Shown: in pieces, positions 44,233-53,660 of the stretch | Layout: every line of letters begins with the position of its first letter | Numbering within the stretch: the stretch's first letter is position 1 | From: Mucilaginibacter geliditolerans | GTDB lineage: Bacteria; Bacteroidota; Bacteroidia; Sphingobacteriales; Sphingobacteriaceae | NCBI RefSeq assembly: GCF_014200495.1 | Contig: NZ_JACHBY010000009.1 | Coordinates: 124,001 to 188,000 of the forward strand | DNA length: 64,000 nucleotides | Direction of reading: 5' to 3' | Notes under the pieces: generated by a model | Seen by the model: the letters and a program-made list of their open reading frames with translations, nothing else | Database searches by the model: none | What the model was told of the DNA's origin: nothing | Program-made: the position numbers and the translations under genes

Positions 44233-45252
44233 TTAGCCGATAATGTTTACTTCACGTTCCAGCTTAACGCCAAATTTAGTGTACACACTGTCTATGATTT
44301 GCGACGAAAGAGTGTACACTTCTTCGCCCGATGCGTCTCCATGGTTCACTAAAACCAGCGCCTGATTCTTCCATGTACCTGTGCGGCCCACTACAATTCC
44401 CTTCCATCCACACTGTTCAATCAGCCAACCAGCCGCCAGTTTAACCTGGCCGTCACCTGCCGGATAATGTACCACCTCAGGAAAAAAAGATTGAATAGCC
44501 TGAAATTCATCCTTATCAATTACAGGATTTTTGAAAAAGCTGCCTGCGTTACCTATGGTTGATGGATCAGGCAGTTTGGATACCCGTATGTGTGATACTA
44601 CTTCTGATACATCCTTAATAGTAGGTTCGGTGATATGTCTTTTTTCCAGCTCTTCCCTTATAGCGCCGTAATGCAGTTTAAGGTCGGGTACTAATGCCAG
44701 GCGAAATTTTACTGATACAATAATGTACTGGCCTTTCATATCATTTTTAAAAACACTGTCGCGGTAATCAAAGTTGCAATCCTCTTTCATAAAGGTTTTG
44801 AATTTGCCCGAGGCAATTTCAAAAGCATTGCAGCTAAAGAACACATCCTTCAACTCTACGCCATAAGCGCCTATGTTTTGTATGGGCGATGCGCCTACCG
44901 AGCCAGGGATCAGGCTCAGGTTCTCCAATCCGGCATATTCGTGCTTTACGCAATAGTTTACCAGGTCGTTCCATACCTCACCGGCACCGGCTGCTACAAA
45001 CACCTCGTCACCACTAATTCGGTGATCTATCCCACGGATATTCATGCGGATAACCAGTCCATCAAAATCCTTACGAAACAACATATTACTGCCCCCGCCT
45101 AAAACCAGCCGCTCCATATTGAACCATTGCGGGTCCATAAAAAGCTCAATCAGTTCGTTCGGGTGGTTTATCTCAATAAAATATTTGGCAAAAACTTCGA
45201 TACCGAAGGTGTTAAAATTTTCGAGAGAGATGTTTTCCTGTATTTGCAGCAT
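44233..45252 (-). CDS. murB: UDP-N-acetylenolpyruvoylglucosamine reductase
   Basis: The 339-residue product has FAD-binding motifs NTFGIEVFAKYF and LGGGSNMLF, then SLIPGSVGASPIQNIGAYG, GNAGSFFKNPV with the catalytic serine region, and a C-terminal EVNIIG. It makes UDP-MurNAc for peptidoglycan. It stands alone here, outside a division cluster. Confidence 0.96.
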   Translation of the reverse strand: MLQIQENISLENFNTFGIEVFAKYFIEINHPNELIELFMDPQWFNMERLVLGGGSNMLFRKDFDGLVIRMNIRGIDHRISGDEVFVAAGAGEVWNDLVNYCVKHEYAGLENLSLIPGSVGASPIQNIGAYGVELKDVFFSCNAFEIASGKFKTFMKEDCNFDYRDSVFKNDMKGQYIIVSVKFRLALVPDLKLHYGAIREELEKRHITEPTIKDVSEVVSHIRVSKLPDPSTIGNAGSFFKNPVIDKDEFQAIQSFFPEVVHYPAGDGQVKLAAGWLIEQCGWKGIVVGRTGTWKNQALVLVNHGDASGEEVYTLSSQIIDSVYTKFGVKLEREVNIIG

Positions 45253-45315
45253 TTTAGTTCCGGATGTAAAGGGGCGAATTTCGGAATTTAAATTGGATTT
45301 GAAACTTGCAGAATA

Positions 45316-45348
45316 AAACTTACGAAGTCTTTAAGACTTCGTAAGTTT
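45316..45348. repeat. 16-bp-arm palindrome (ACTTACGAAGT), family H copy 1
   Basis: Arms AAACTTACGAAGTCTT and its complement flank a single base. A second copy with slightly different ends is at 57202-57234. It lies between divergent murB and the ABC permease, so it is not a terminator in the usual position. Confidence 0.85.
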
Positions 45349-45507
45349 ACTTTTGAACCGTATATGACAAATCCTGTAATACCACCGAACGCCCACTGTT
45401 CGTTTCCGTACGTTCCCAACCATAGAAAACCAACAAACAGCCTCATTATCAATACTTTAAACAAGTGGCATAAATTTTAGACAGATTGATCTAAATCCAA
45501 TTGTACC

Positions 45508-47874
45508 ATGATCAAAAACTACTTTAAAATTGCCTGGCGCAGCTTATGGAAAAACAAGGCGTTCTCATCGCTTAACATTGCAGGGCTCACCATCGGTATG
45601 GCCGGTGCTATATTGATATTCGCATGGATACAAAATGAGATCAGTTATGATCAGTTCCACGCCAATAAGGCCGACTTGTATAAACTATGGAATAAGTCAG
45701 TAAAAAATGGGAATAATCCTATCGGATGCTGGGATGTAACAACTGCAGCAGTTACCCCGGCTTTGCAGCAATTTCCCGAAGTAAAGGCCGTTGCACGCGT
45801 GTTCTGGTCTACCGAACGCCTGTTTAATTATGGTGATAAAGCCATTACCGCAAACGGACTTGATGTTGAAAAGCCTTTTTTAACCATGTTCAGTTTTCCG
45901 TTGCTGGAAGGCAACTCCAATCATGCTTTGGATGATATTAAAAATATAGTACTAACACAACAGCTGGCGAAGAAGATCTTTGGCAATGCCGACCCCATGG
46001 ATAAGCTGGTTAGGATAAACGATAAGGACACCTACAAAGTGAGCGGGGTAATGAAGGACCTGCCCAACAATACCCAGTTTGATTTTGAGTACCTGGTATC
46101 ACTTGCCGGCAACCCATTGCTAAAGAATGATGAAAAACAATGGAACTCAAACAGCTACAATACCTATGTACAGTTACAACCAGGAACTAATGTTGAACAA
46201 TTCGATAAAAAAATCGAGAACATCATACTTAAGCATGACACCTCAATAGCTGAACAGGTATTTCTGCACCCCATCAGTAAATGGCGGCTATACTCAGATT
46301 TCGAGAATGGAAAGATCTCCGGCGGCAAAATTGAAACCGTTCGCTTAATGTTTGTTATTGCCTGCCTTATTCTATTAATAGCCTGTATCAATTTTATGAA
46401 TATGAGCACTGCCCGTAGTGTAAAACGCGCTAAGGAAGTTGGTGTACGCAAGGTGATCGGGGCCAACAGGCTCGCGCTTGTAAAGCAGTTCTTAACAGAA
46501 TCCATATTAATTGCTGCCATTGCCGGGGTATTCGCGCTCATAATTGTGCAATCATGCCTTCCTGCATTTAACCAGCTTACCGATAAGCAGCTTTTTATTG
46601 ATTACTCAAGCCCCGTTTTATGGAGCTGTATCGTTGGCTTTATACTTATCACCGGGTTATTAGCAGGCAGTTACCCGGCTTTCTTTTTATCGGGTTTTAA
46701 CCCTATAAAGGTGCTTAGCGGTACATTTAAATCAGCTGTTTCGTTTTTTTCGCCCCGCAAATTGTTGGTGGTTATCCAGTTTACAGTGGCTATTGTTTTA
46801 ATAATAGCTACCCTTATCATTTATAAACAAATTAAATATGTACAGGATCGTGATAATGGTTATAGCCGCAGTGACCTGGTAGAGCACCCCGTTAATGGCG
46901 ACATCAGCAAAAATTATGAAGCGCTTAAAAATGAGCTGATCAGTAGTGGCGCGGTTACAGCAGTATGTAAAACCAGTACATCGGTTACAATGGACGGTAG
47001 TACTACCAGCGGATTGGAATGGGGTGACATGGATCCCTCACACAAGCAAGTTGTATTTAGCCAGTTTGCTACCACAGGCGACTTTGTTAAAACTATAGGT
47101 TTGAAAATGGTTGAAGGGCGCGATATTAACCTGGTTGAATATCCTGCTGATACCATGTCGGTTGTAATAAATGAGTCGACGGCAAAGACAATAGGTTTCA
47201 AAAATCCCATTGGGCAAAGTATACGCGCCGGCGGAAAACCTATTATGATTGTTGGCGTATTCAAGGATTTTATCATCGGCTCGCCTTATCAGCCCGTAGG
47301 CCCTATGCTGGTTTATGGCTCAAGAACATGGTGGTACAGTGCCATAAATTTCAGGCTTAACCCAAACAAGCCTGTGTCTGCAGATTTGAAACTGGCAGAA
47401 ACCATCTTTAAGAAATATAACCCTGCATACCCTTTTCAATACAAATTTGTTGATGAAATATATAATGAAAAATTCCATGATGAAGTACGTACTGGCACCC
47501 TTGCGGCAGTTTTTGCAAGTCTTACTATTATTATTTCCTGCTTAGGTTTATTCGGCCTGGCTACTTATATGGCCGAAAGCCGCTCAAAGGAAATTGGCAT
47601 ACGCAAAGTTTTGGGTGCAAGTGTAAGCAGCATTATACAACTGCTTACCAAAGAGTTTGTAGCCTTGGTGGTTATAGCTATTATTATAGCTGTGCCTATC
47701 GGCTGGTATGCCATGAATAAGTGGCTGTTGAATTATGATTACCGCATCCATATCAGTTGGACAGTGTTTGCGTGTTCGGGCCTGCTGGCTATAGTAATTG
47801 CCATTTTAACGGTGAGTTTCCAGGCTGGAAAAGCCGCAATTGCCAAGCCGGTGAATAGTATTAAGGCAGAATAA
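45508..47874 (+). CDS. Two-FtsX-domain ABC transporter permease (MacB type)
   Basis: The 788-residue product starts MIKNYFKIAWRSLWKNKAFS, has an N-terminal helix, a periplasmic MacB-like region (~45-270), an FtsX block of helices (~285-450), a second periplasmic region and a second FtsX block (~670-780) with KEIGIRKVLGAS. This fused layout is typical of Bacteroidota. No ATPase gene is beside it, so it must use a distant one. Substrate unknown. Confidence 0.92.
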   Translation: MIKNYFKIAWRSLWKNKAFSSLNIAGLTIGMAGAILIFAWIQNEISYDQFHANKADLYKLWNKSVKNGNNPIGCWDVTTAAVTPALQQFPEVKAVARVFWSTERLFNYGDKAITANGLDVEKPFLTMFSFPLLEGNSNHALDDIKNIVLTQQLAKKIFGNADPMDKLVRINDKDTYKVSGVMKDLPNNTQFDFEYLVSLAGNPLLKNDEKQWNSNSYNTYVQLQPGTNVEQFDKKIENIILKHDTSIAEQVFLHPISKWRLYSDFENGKISGGKIETVRLMFVIACLILLIACINFMNMSTARSVKRAKEVGVRKVIGANRLALVKQFLTESILIAAIAGVFALIIVQSCLPAFNQLTDKQLFIDYSSPVLWSCIVGFILITGLLAGSYPAFFLSGFNPIKVLSGTFKSAVSFFSPRKLLVVIQFTVAIVLIIATLIIYKQIKYVQDRDNGYSRSDLVEHPVNGDISKNYEALKNELISSGAVTAVCKTSTSVTMDGSTTSGLEWGDMDPSHKQVVFSQFATTGDFVKTIGLKMVEGRDINLVEYPADTMSVVINESTAKTIGFKNPIGQSIRAGGKPIMIVGVFKDFIIGSPYQPVGPMLVYGSRTWWYSAINFRLNPNKPVSADLKLAETIFKKYNPAYPFQYKFVDEIYNEKFHDEVRTGTLAAVFASLTIIISCLGLFGLATYMAESRSKEIGIRKVLGASVSSIIQLLTKEFVALVVIAIIIAVPIGWYAMNKWLLNYDYRIHISWTVFACSGLLAIVIAILTVSFQAGKAAIAKPVNSIKAE

Positions 47875-47919
47875 AGCGGGCTTAAAATTGGAGTTGAATT
47901 AACAAACGGATAAGTTTTC

Positions 47920-47949
47920 ATTATATTGGTATCCAACTACCAGTATAAT
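47920..47949. promoter_or_regulatory. Inverted repeat covering a start codon
   Basis: ATTATATTGGTA and TACCAGTATAAT pair over 11 of 12 bases (the mismatch would be G-U in RNA) with a 6-nt loop. The right arm includes the AT of the ATG at 47948. It could hide the start in the mRNA or be an operator. Confidence 0.4.
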
Positions 47950-48820
47950 GAAAACTAAATTTATCCCCATCGTTTTTACGATGACCTTCGTTTCATGCTT
48001 TTTCACCAGATCATTCGCCCAGAAAAAAGATCTGGTGCGGATTGCCGATAGTATCACAAGGGAAGGCAGGATCTTATACAGATCAGAATGGGCATCATGG
48101 TATGGCACCGATATTTTTGTTGCAAAATGCGCTGCTAAAAAAGAATTGACTGGTGGTTATCTTTCTTATAATTCAGGCACGGGACTAACTAATATTTTTT
48201 TCTCGAAGGGAAGTTCGCCTGTAGTGTTAGCCACTACTTCATTTGGATATGATCTTAAATCAAGTAATTATACATTGGATACCACCAGCCGAAAACTTAC
48301 GCCGCTTGAAGAGCAGTTATACACCATCAGGCAGGCGGCGCTTGCTAAAATATATTCCGATACTTCGTTTAGAATTTACAAGAACACCAGCTTAAACCTG
48401 GTTCCAATAATTATTAATAATACAAGGCGTGTTTATGTGCTTTCAGGATCAAAAATAAACGGACTGGTGGTTTTTGGGAATGATTATCTATTTGAGTTTG
48501 ATGCGGATGATCATCTCATCAGCGAAAAGAAGATCCATAAAAGTTTTATACCCATAAAAGCCAATAAACGGGGAGTTGACAGCACTAAAACCGATGTAGC
48601 AAGTATTCATACCCACTCACCCGAAACAGGAGATTTTATTACCGCAACAGATGTATGTACACTGATGCTTTATGAAAATTTCACTACGTGGGATCAGCAT
48701 ATCGTAGTATCAAAAAATTATGTATCTGTATGGGATTGCAAGAAAAACCATTTGCTGATACTAACGGCAGAAGCATGGAAAAAAATAAGTGCTTCGGCAA
48801 ATACCTACTTAAAAAATTAA
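47948..48820 (+). CDS. Secreted protein with a JAMM-like HxH...D motif
   Basis: The 290-residue product has a signal peptide (cleaved near SFAQ). I do not recognise the family. Near the C-terminus, H221-T-H223 followed by T232 and D235 resembles the JAMM/MPN metal motif H-x-H-x7-S-x2-D, with one extra residue and Thr for Ser. A strand-rich segment LVVFGNDYLFEFDADDHL comes before it, with a possible catalytic glutamate. Candidate periplasmic metallopeptidase or deamidase-like fold; only inferred. An inverted repeat overlaps its start. Confidence 0.6.
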   Translation: MKTKFIPIVFTMTFVSCFFTRSFAQKKDLVRIADSITREGRILYRSEWASWYGTDIFVAKCAAKKELTGGYLSYNSGTGLTNIFFSKGSSPVVLATTSFGYDLKSSNYTLDTTSRKLTPLEEQLYTIRQAALAKIYSDTSFRIYKNTSLNLVPIIINNTRRVYVLSGSKINGLVVFGNDYLFEFDADDHLISEKKIHKSFIPIKANKRGVDSTKTDVASIHTHSPETGDFITATDVCTLMLYENFTTWDQHIVVSKNYVSVWDCKKNHLLILTAEAWKKISASANTYLKN

Positions 48821-48975
48821 GTCTACTAAAACTTAAATCTTGATAAGCATATTTAAGCATCGCAATAAAAATCAACCATTCTTATTAAATTTATAACAAC
48901 CCTGCATAAACTTTAATCTTTTTTAATTATTTTAGAAACTTCAATTCACTTATTAAAATATTTAAAGAAGTAAAA

Positions 48976-50247
48976 ATGACAGCACCAGCTAAAAAGTCAG
49001 CAATAAACCCGGTAATAATTATCGGTGCATTGTTTTTCATATTCGGGTTTGTAACCTGGATGAATTCAGTTTTAATACCTTATTTAAGGATAGCCTGCGA
49101 GCTGAATAATTTTGAATCCTTTTTAGTTGCAAGCGCATTTTATATTGCCTACCTACTCATGGCCAAACCGTCGGCCTGGGTGCTCAAAAAATATGGCTTT
49201 AAAAACGGGATGGCTATTGGCCTTGCTATTATTGCTATTGGAGCGCTTATTTTTATACCTGCCGCATTAACCAGGATCTATGCTGTGTTTTTACTGGGCC
49301 TTTTTGTCCAGGGTACTGGTTTGGCGGTATTACAATCGGCATCAAATCCTTATATTACCATTATCGGCCCGCCCGAAAGTGCTGCAAAGCGTATCAGCAT
49401 TATGGGCATCTTCAATAAATTTGCCGGTGTACTAGCACCGCTTGCCCTGGGTGCCGTAGTTTTAAAAAACATCGATGCCTTCACCGCCAACCTTGCCAAA
49501 CTTAGTCCGGCCGAAAAACTTACCGAACTAAATGAATTGGCATCACGGGTGATCCTGCCTTATGTTTTAATTGTTATTGTATTAGTAATATTAGCTGTAC
49601 TGATCTACTTCTCGGGCCTGCCCGAAATTGATACCGATCACGAAGATGAAAACGTAGCTGCTGCAAACTCTGGTAAAACAAGCATATTTGAATTTCCGCA
49701 CTTAATAATAGGTGTAATTGCCCTGTTCTTTTATGTAGGTGCCGAGGTTATAGCAGGCGACTCTATCATCGGCTATGGCGTATCGCACCATATCCCATTA
49801 TCTGAAGCGCGATACCTGGCATCAGCTACGCTCATTTGCATGGTTGTTGGTTATTTTGCAGGTATCATATTTATACCTAAGTATATTTCGCAGCAAAAGG
49901 CTTTGGTATATTCGGCTGTATTGGGTACTGTATTAACTGTTATAGCATTGTTTGCCCCTAAGTGGGTTTCAATATCATGTATAGCGCTTTTAGGCTTAGC
50001 CAACTCCCTGATGTGGCCTGCTATATGGCCTTTGGCATTATCGGGCTTAGGCAGATTTACCAAAATAGGTTCATCATTACTGGTAATGGGTATTGCAGGT
50101 GCAGCCGTTTTCCCGCCGATATATGGTTTATTGGTTGATGCCATGACCGCGCAAACCGCTTATATTATATTAGTGCCTATCTATCTGTTCATCCTTTATT
50201 TTGCCGCTATAGGGTATAAAAAGGGTAAGCATGTGGTAGCGGTCTGA
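48976..50247 (+). CDS. FucP/GluP-type sugar MFS transporter
   Basis: The 423-residue product has about twelve helices and the FucP-like start FFIFGFVTWMNSVLIPYLRI, then LQSASNPYITIIGP and SIMGIFNKFAG. These features match proton-coupled L-fucose or glucose/galactose permeases of Bacteroidota. The sugar is not determinable, and no catabolic gene is adjacent. Confidence 0.9.
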   Translation: MTAPAKKSAINPVIIIGALFFIFGFVTWMNSVLIPYLRIACELNNFESFLVASAFYIAYLLMAKPSAWVLKKYGFKNGMAIGLAIIAIGALIFIPAALTRIYAVFLLGLFVQGTGLAVLQSASNPYITIIGPPESAAKRISIMGIFNKFAGVLAPLALGAVVLKNIDAFTANLAKLSPAEKLTELNELASRVILPYVLIVIVLVILAVLIYFSGLPEIDTDHEDENVAAANSGKTSIFEFPHLIIGVIALFFYVGAEVIAGDSIIGYGVSHHIPLSEARYLASATLICMVVGYFAGIIFIPKYISQQKALVYSAVLGTVLTVIALFAPKWVSISCIALLGLANSLMWPAIWPLALSGLGRFTKIGSSLLVMGIAGAAVFPPIYGLLVDAMTAQTAYIILVPIYLFILYFAAIGYKKGKHVVAV

Positions 50248-50267
50248 ACCAGGATTTTATTTAGATT

Positions 50268-50298
50268 AAAGGGATTTTCAGGATGTGAGAATCCCTTT
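50268..50298. terminator. Bidirectional terminator between the sugar permease and crtZ
   Basis: A 9-bp stem (AAAGGGATT and complement) with a T-tract on the plus strand lies between the two converging genes and touches the crtZ stop. Confidence 0.7.
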
Positions 50299-50736
50299 TT
50301 ATTTTGTTTTTTTTCTGCTGATTACTAATAGTCCAAACTCTTCAGCGGGATGTTTCTCCATGGATTTATGGTGAATTTTGTGCGCCCTGCGGATTTTCAA
50401 CAGGTATTTGTTATTGGTTTTAAAAGATTTGAAACGGTTATGTATAAACCAATCGTGGAAAATAAAGTAGATGATGCCATACAAGCTGATTCCTGTTCCC
50501 ATCCAAAAACGATAGTCGAGCATGATATGACCGAGCCACATCAGCCATAAGGCTATTGATGCAAACAGGACACTGAAAAGATCATTCAACTCAAACCAAC
50601 CCTGCTTATGCAAGTGATGTGTTTTATGGATGAACCACAAAGGCCCATGGAAAAGATACTTGTGGATGGCCCATGAAAACGCTTCCATACCGGCTATACT
50701 GAGTAATACAATGCCGGTATCTGTTAAAGCTTTCAT
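50299..50736 (-). CDS. crtZ: Beta-carotene hydroxylase-like fatty-acid-hydroxylase-fold protein
   Basis: The 145-residue membrane protein has the four histidine clusters of non-haem di-iron carotene hydroxylases: HKYLFH, HKTHHLHK, HDWFIHNR and HKIHHKSMEKH. Four hydrophobic stretches surround them. CrtZ makes zeaxanthin from beta-carotene. No other carotenoid genes are in the window. It lies 12 bp after an MFS transporter gene on the same strand. Confidence 0.88.
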   Translation of the reverse strand: MKALTDTGIVLLSIAGMEAFSWAIHKYLFHGPLWFIHKTHHLHKQGWFELNDLFSVLFASIALWLMWLGHIMLDYRFWMGTGISLYGIIYFIFHDWFIHNRFKSFKTNNKYLLKIRRAHKIHHKSMEKHPAEEFGLLVISRKKTK

Positions 50737-50748
50737 TCTCCATTAACA

Positions 50749-51945
50749 TCAAACCTGCGCGGTTGTTCGGCATGTTGCAACGCTATGCTCTTTATCCTTT
50801 AAACGGAATGTGAACAAAAAAGCGATCAAGATATAAAAGGACGACAGGAAGAACACGGCATGTATGGATATCATGGTAATAAAACCTGCCGCTATTGGCC
50901 CCAGCGTTTGCCCTATTGACGCGCATGACTGGTTAAACCCAAGTATCGCCCCCTGACTTTTATTGGTATTATTATCGGCAATAATGGCGTTAAGCATAGG
51001 GTTACGCAAGCCATTAAACAAGCCATAAATACATATGCAAACCGCAAATGTTAGTATAGTAGCGGTAAAGCCTGCAAAAAACATCGCTGCAAAGCACAAA
51101 AAAGTTGAGAACAGTAAAATAACCGTGCGTGAGTGGAATATTTTTGTAAATAAAGGTATGCACAACTGCATAATGATTCCCATAGCAGCGAAGCCGGTAT
51201 AAAGTAAGCCGATGTTATTGGGCGATAGCTTCAAGGTATCAACCGTAAAGGTCTGGAAGCCGATGATCATGGTGAATTGCGCCATGGTGAGTAAAAAGCC
51301 TATAAAAATGGCGATGCCCACAACGGGTACTTTAAGGGTAGAGAATGAGGAGAAAAGTTTTTTAGGCTCAGTGGCAACTATCTTTTTATTGCCTACCGGG
51401 TTAGTCTCCTTCAGGAAAAAGATGGTCGCCATCACACCAAGGAACGAGATCCCAGCCGCGAAAAAGAATGGCGCCTGCAAACCAAACCTACTCAATAAAC
51501 CACCTACTGCCGGACCGATCACAAAGCCAAAAGCAAAAGCCGAGCTTAATATACCAAACCGCCTGGCCCTGTTTGCAGGTGTTGAAGTATCAGAAACTAT
51601 CGCTTGTGCAACTGATATATTTCCTCCGGTTAGGCCATCCAGTATCCTTGCTGCAAACAACAGGATCACGCCCCGTGCCTCGGCAAACATAATAAAGCTG
51701 ATACAAGTGCCTATCAAACTAATAGCCAGTAAAGGCTTGCGGCCATATTTATCAGAAAGCGACCCTAAAATTGGCGTGGCAATTAATTGTGCTACAGAAT
51801 ATGCAGCCGTTAACCAGCTAAGCGATTGTTCGTTTATGCCGTACCTTTTACCAAAGGTGTACATTAACGGAACTATGATACCAAAACCCAGGGAGTTTAT
51901 AACACAAATAAATACCAGTGTCCACAGGCTTTTATCAATCTTCAT
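50749..51945 (-). CDS. TetA-like MFS drug/metabolite exporter
   Basis: The 398-residue product has about twelve helices and MFS motif A GSLSDKYGRKPLL after helix 2, as well as the antiporter-like GPAVGGLLSRFG. It is closest in pattern to TetA-type exporters; tetracycline resistance is not implied. It is upstream of crtZ by 12 bp and probably forms an operon with it. Confidence 0.9.
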   Translation of the reverse strand: MKIDKSLWTLVFICVINSLGFGIIVPLMYTFGKRYGINEQSLSWLTAAYSVAQLIATPILGSLSDKYGRKPLLAISLIGTCISFIMFAEARGVILLFAARILDGLTGGNISVAQAIVSDTSTPANRARRFGILSSAFAFGFVIGPAVGGLLSRFGLQAPFFFAAGISFLGVMATIFFLKETNPVGNKKIVATEPKKLFSSFSTLKVPVVGIAIFIGFLLTMAQFTMIIGFQTFTVDTLKLSPNNIGLLYTGFAAMGIIMQLCIPLFTKIFHSRTVILLFSTFLCFAAMFFAGFTATILTFAVCICIYGLFNGLRNPMLNAIIADNNTNKSQGAILGFNQSCASIGQTLGPIAAGFITMISIHAVFFLSSFYILIAFLFTFRLKDKEHSVATCRTTAQV

Positions 51946-52025
51946 CAGGGCGAATTTAGTTAATATACCGATTGTTGTTTAAACATTTTTATTGCCCTTA
52001 TATTTTATTAGGTTCCCTAAAATAT

Positions 52026-52060
52026 AAAAAGCGGCTTACTTTTTAAGTAGACCGCTTTTT
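52026..52060. terminator. Bidirectional hairpin upstream of the MFS gene
   Basis: AAAAAGCGG and its complement CCGCTTTTT close a stem extended by TACTT/AGTA. Both sides end in T-tracts. It lies in the gap between lpdA (which ends at 52167 on the minus strand) and the MFS start. Confidence 0.75.
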
Positions 52061-52116
52061 GCTTTTATTGTTACTGAATATTAAATTTTAATGGCGATAA
52101 ACCTGTCGCTTGGTTA

Positions 52117-52160
52117 TTGCATGCGACGAGATTGCCACGCTATCGCTCGCAATGACATGG
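52117..52160. repeat. Half element of family D
   Basis: Matches the right half of 11402-11490 (TTGCCACGCTATCGCTCGCA), with no left arm. Confidence 0.7.
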
Positions 52161-52166
52161 GGCCTT

Positions 52167-53570
52167 TTAAATATGTATTGGCCTGTTATCCGTAGCGGCT
52201 AAACAAGCTTCGCGGAATGCTTCGGTATACGTTGGGTGAGCATGGCTGGCACGTGATACATCCTCTGCCGATGCGCGGAACTCCATGGATATAACGGCTT
52301 CAGCAATCATATCCGCAGCACGCGGACCGATAATGTGTACGCCTAATATCTCGTCGGTAGCGGCATCTGCCAAAACCTTTACAAAACCGTCAAGGTCGCC
52401 ACTGGCTACTGCCCTGCCGCTTGCCCTGAAAGGGAATGAGCCTGTTTTATATTTAACGCCTGCCTCCTTTAATTGCTCCTCGGTTTGACCAACAGCTGCA
52501 ACTTCGGGCCAGGTATAAACAACACCCGGTATCAGGTTATAGTTAATATGTGGTTTTTGTCCGGCAATGGTTTCAGCAACCAATGTACCTTCGTCCTCAG
52601 CTTTGTGGGCAAGCATAGCGCCGCGGATCACATCGCCTATGGCATAAACACCTTTAACACTGGTTTCCAGGTGATCATTAACGGCTACTTTTCTACCGCG
52701 TTCTTCAACGGCAAGGCCTATTTTATCCAAACCTAAACCATCGGTGTAAGCAATACGGCCTACAGCAACAAGACAGTAATCACCTTTTAATTCTTTCTTT
52801 TCGCCGGTCGGGCTATCAAAGGTTACGCTTACTTCTTTACCTTTTGTGGTAGCGCCGGTAACTTTATGGCCTAAGTAAAACTCAACACCTTGTTTCTGCA
52901 TTACTTTTTGCAGTTCCTTGCCCAGACTTTTATCCATAGTTGGGATAATAGAATCCATAAACTCAATTACAGAAACTTTTGCGCCTAAACGTGCATAAAC
53001 TGAGCCTAGCTCCAACCCAATAACACCCCCACCAATTAATATCAGGTGCTTAGGTATTTCGGTAAGCGTTAAAGCCTCGGTTGAGGTAATAATACGTTTT
53101 TTATCGATCTTGATAAAAGGCAGGCTCGATGGTTTTGAACCGGTAGCTATAATAACATTGGTGCCGGTGATCTCCTGGGTAGTACCATCGGCTTTGGTTA
53201 TAACAACGGTGTTTTTGTCTTTAAAAGAACCCACACCCTGGTACGAATCAATTTTATTCTTTTTGAACAGGAAAGTAATGCCGCTGGTATTTTTAGCAAC
53301 AACCTCTGTTTTGCGCTTCATCATCTGGGTAAGGTCAACTGATAAATTATCAAGATTGATACCGTGAGTTTTGAAGGTATGTGATGCATTGTAATAATGC
53401 TCAGAAGAATCAAGTAAAGCCTTTGAAGGGATACAGCCCACATTAAGGCAGGTGCCGCCAAAGGTTGAATATTTTTCGATACAGGCAGTTTTTAAACCCA
53501 ATTGGGCAGCACGTATAGCGGCTACATAGCCACCTGGGCCCGAACCGATAACGATAACATCATATTGCAT
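52167..53570 (-). CDS. lpdA: Dihydrolipoyl dehydrogenase (E3)
   Basis: The 467-residue product has the FAD motif IVIGSGPGGYVAAIRAAQLG, the redox disulfide Cys41-Cys46 (GGTCLNVGC), NAD-binding IGGGVIGLELGSVYARLG and the catalytic HAHPTYTEAFREA. It reoxidises the lipoyl groups of E2, so it serves sucAB (14-18.6 kb) and probably pyruvate dehydrogenase. It is monocistronic and ~34 kb from sucAB. Confidence 0.98.
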   Translation of the reverse strand: MQYDVIVIGSGPGGYVAAIRAAQLGLKTACIEKYSTFGGTCLNVGCIPSKALLDSSEHYYNASHTFKTHGINLDNLSVDLTQMMKRKTEVVAKNTSGITFLFKKNKIDSYQGVGSFKDKNTVVITKADGTTQEITGTNVIIATGSKPSSLPFIKIDKKRIITSTEALTLTEIPKHLILIGGGVIGLELGSVYARLGAKVSVIEFMDSIIPTMDKSLGKELQKVMQKQGVEFYLGHKVTGATTKGKEVSVTFDSPTGEKKELKGDYCLVAVGRIAYTDGLGLDKIGLAVEERGRKVAVNDHLETSVKGVYAIGDVIRGAMLAHKAEDEGTLVAETIAGQKPHINYNLIPGVVYTWPEVAAVGQTEEQLKEAGVKYKTGSFPFRASGRAVASGDLDGFVKVLADAATDEILGVHIIGPRAADMIAEAVISMEFRASAEDVSRASHAHPTYTEAFREACLAATDNRPIHI

Positions 53571-53660
53571 AGTAGTGTAAATTTGCGAGCAAAGTTAAGC
53601 ATTATCTGCAGCTAAAAAAGCTCAATTATGTTAGTATTAAGTCAATTGTGGGCTGATGCT

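Noticed and set aside
51212..51982. 256-residue plus-strand frame opposite the MFS transporter
   Set aside because: The minus-strand MFS protein has clear helices and motif A; the plus frame has shadow-like composition.
52117..52160. Attachment site or IS end near lpdA
   Set aside because: It is a half copy of a family D palindrome; no integrase or transposase is present.
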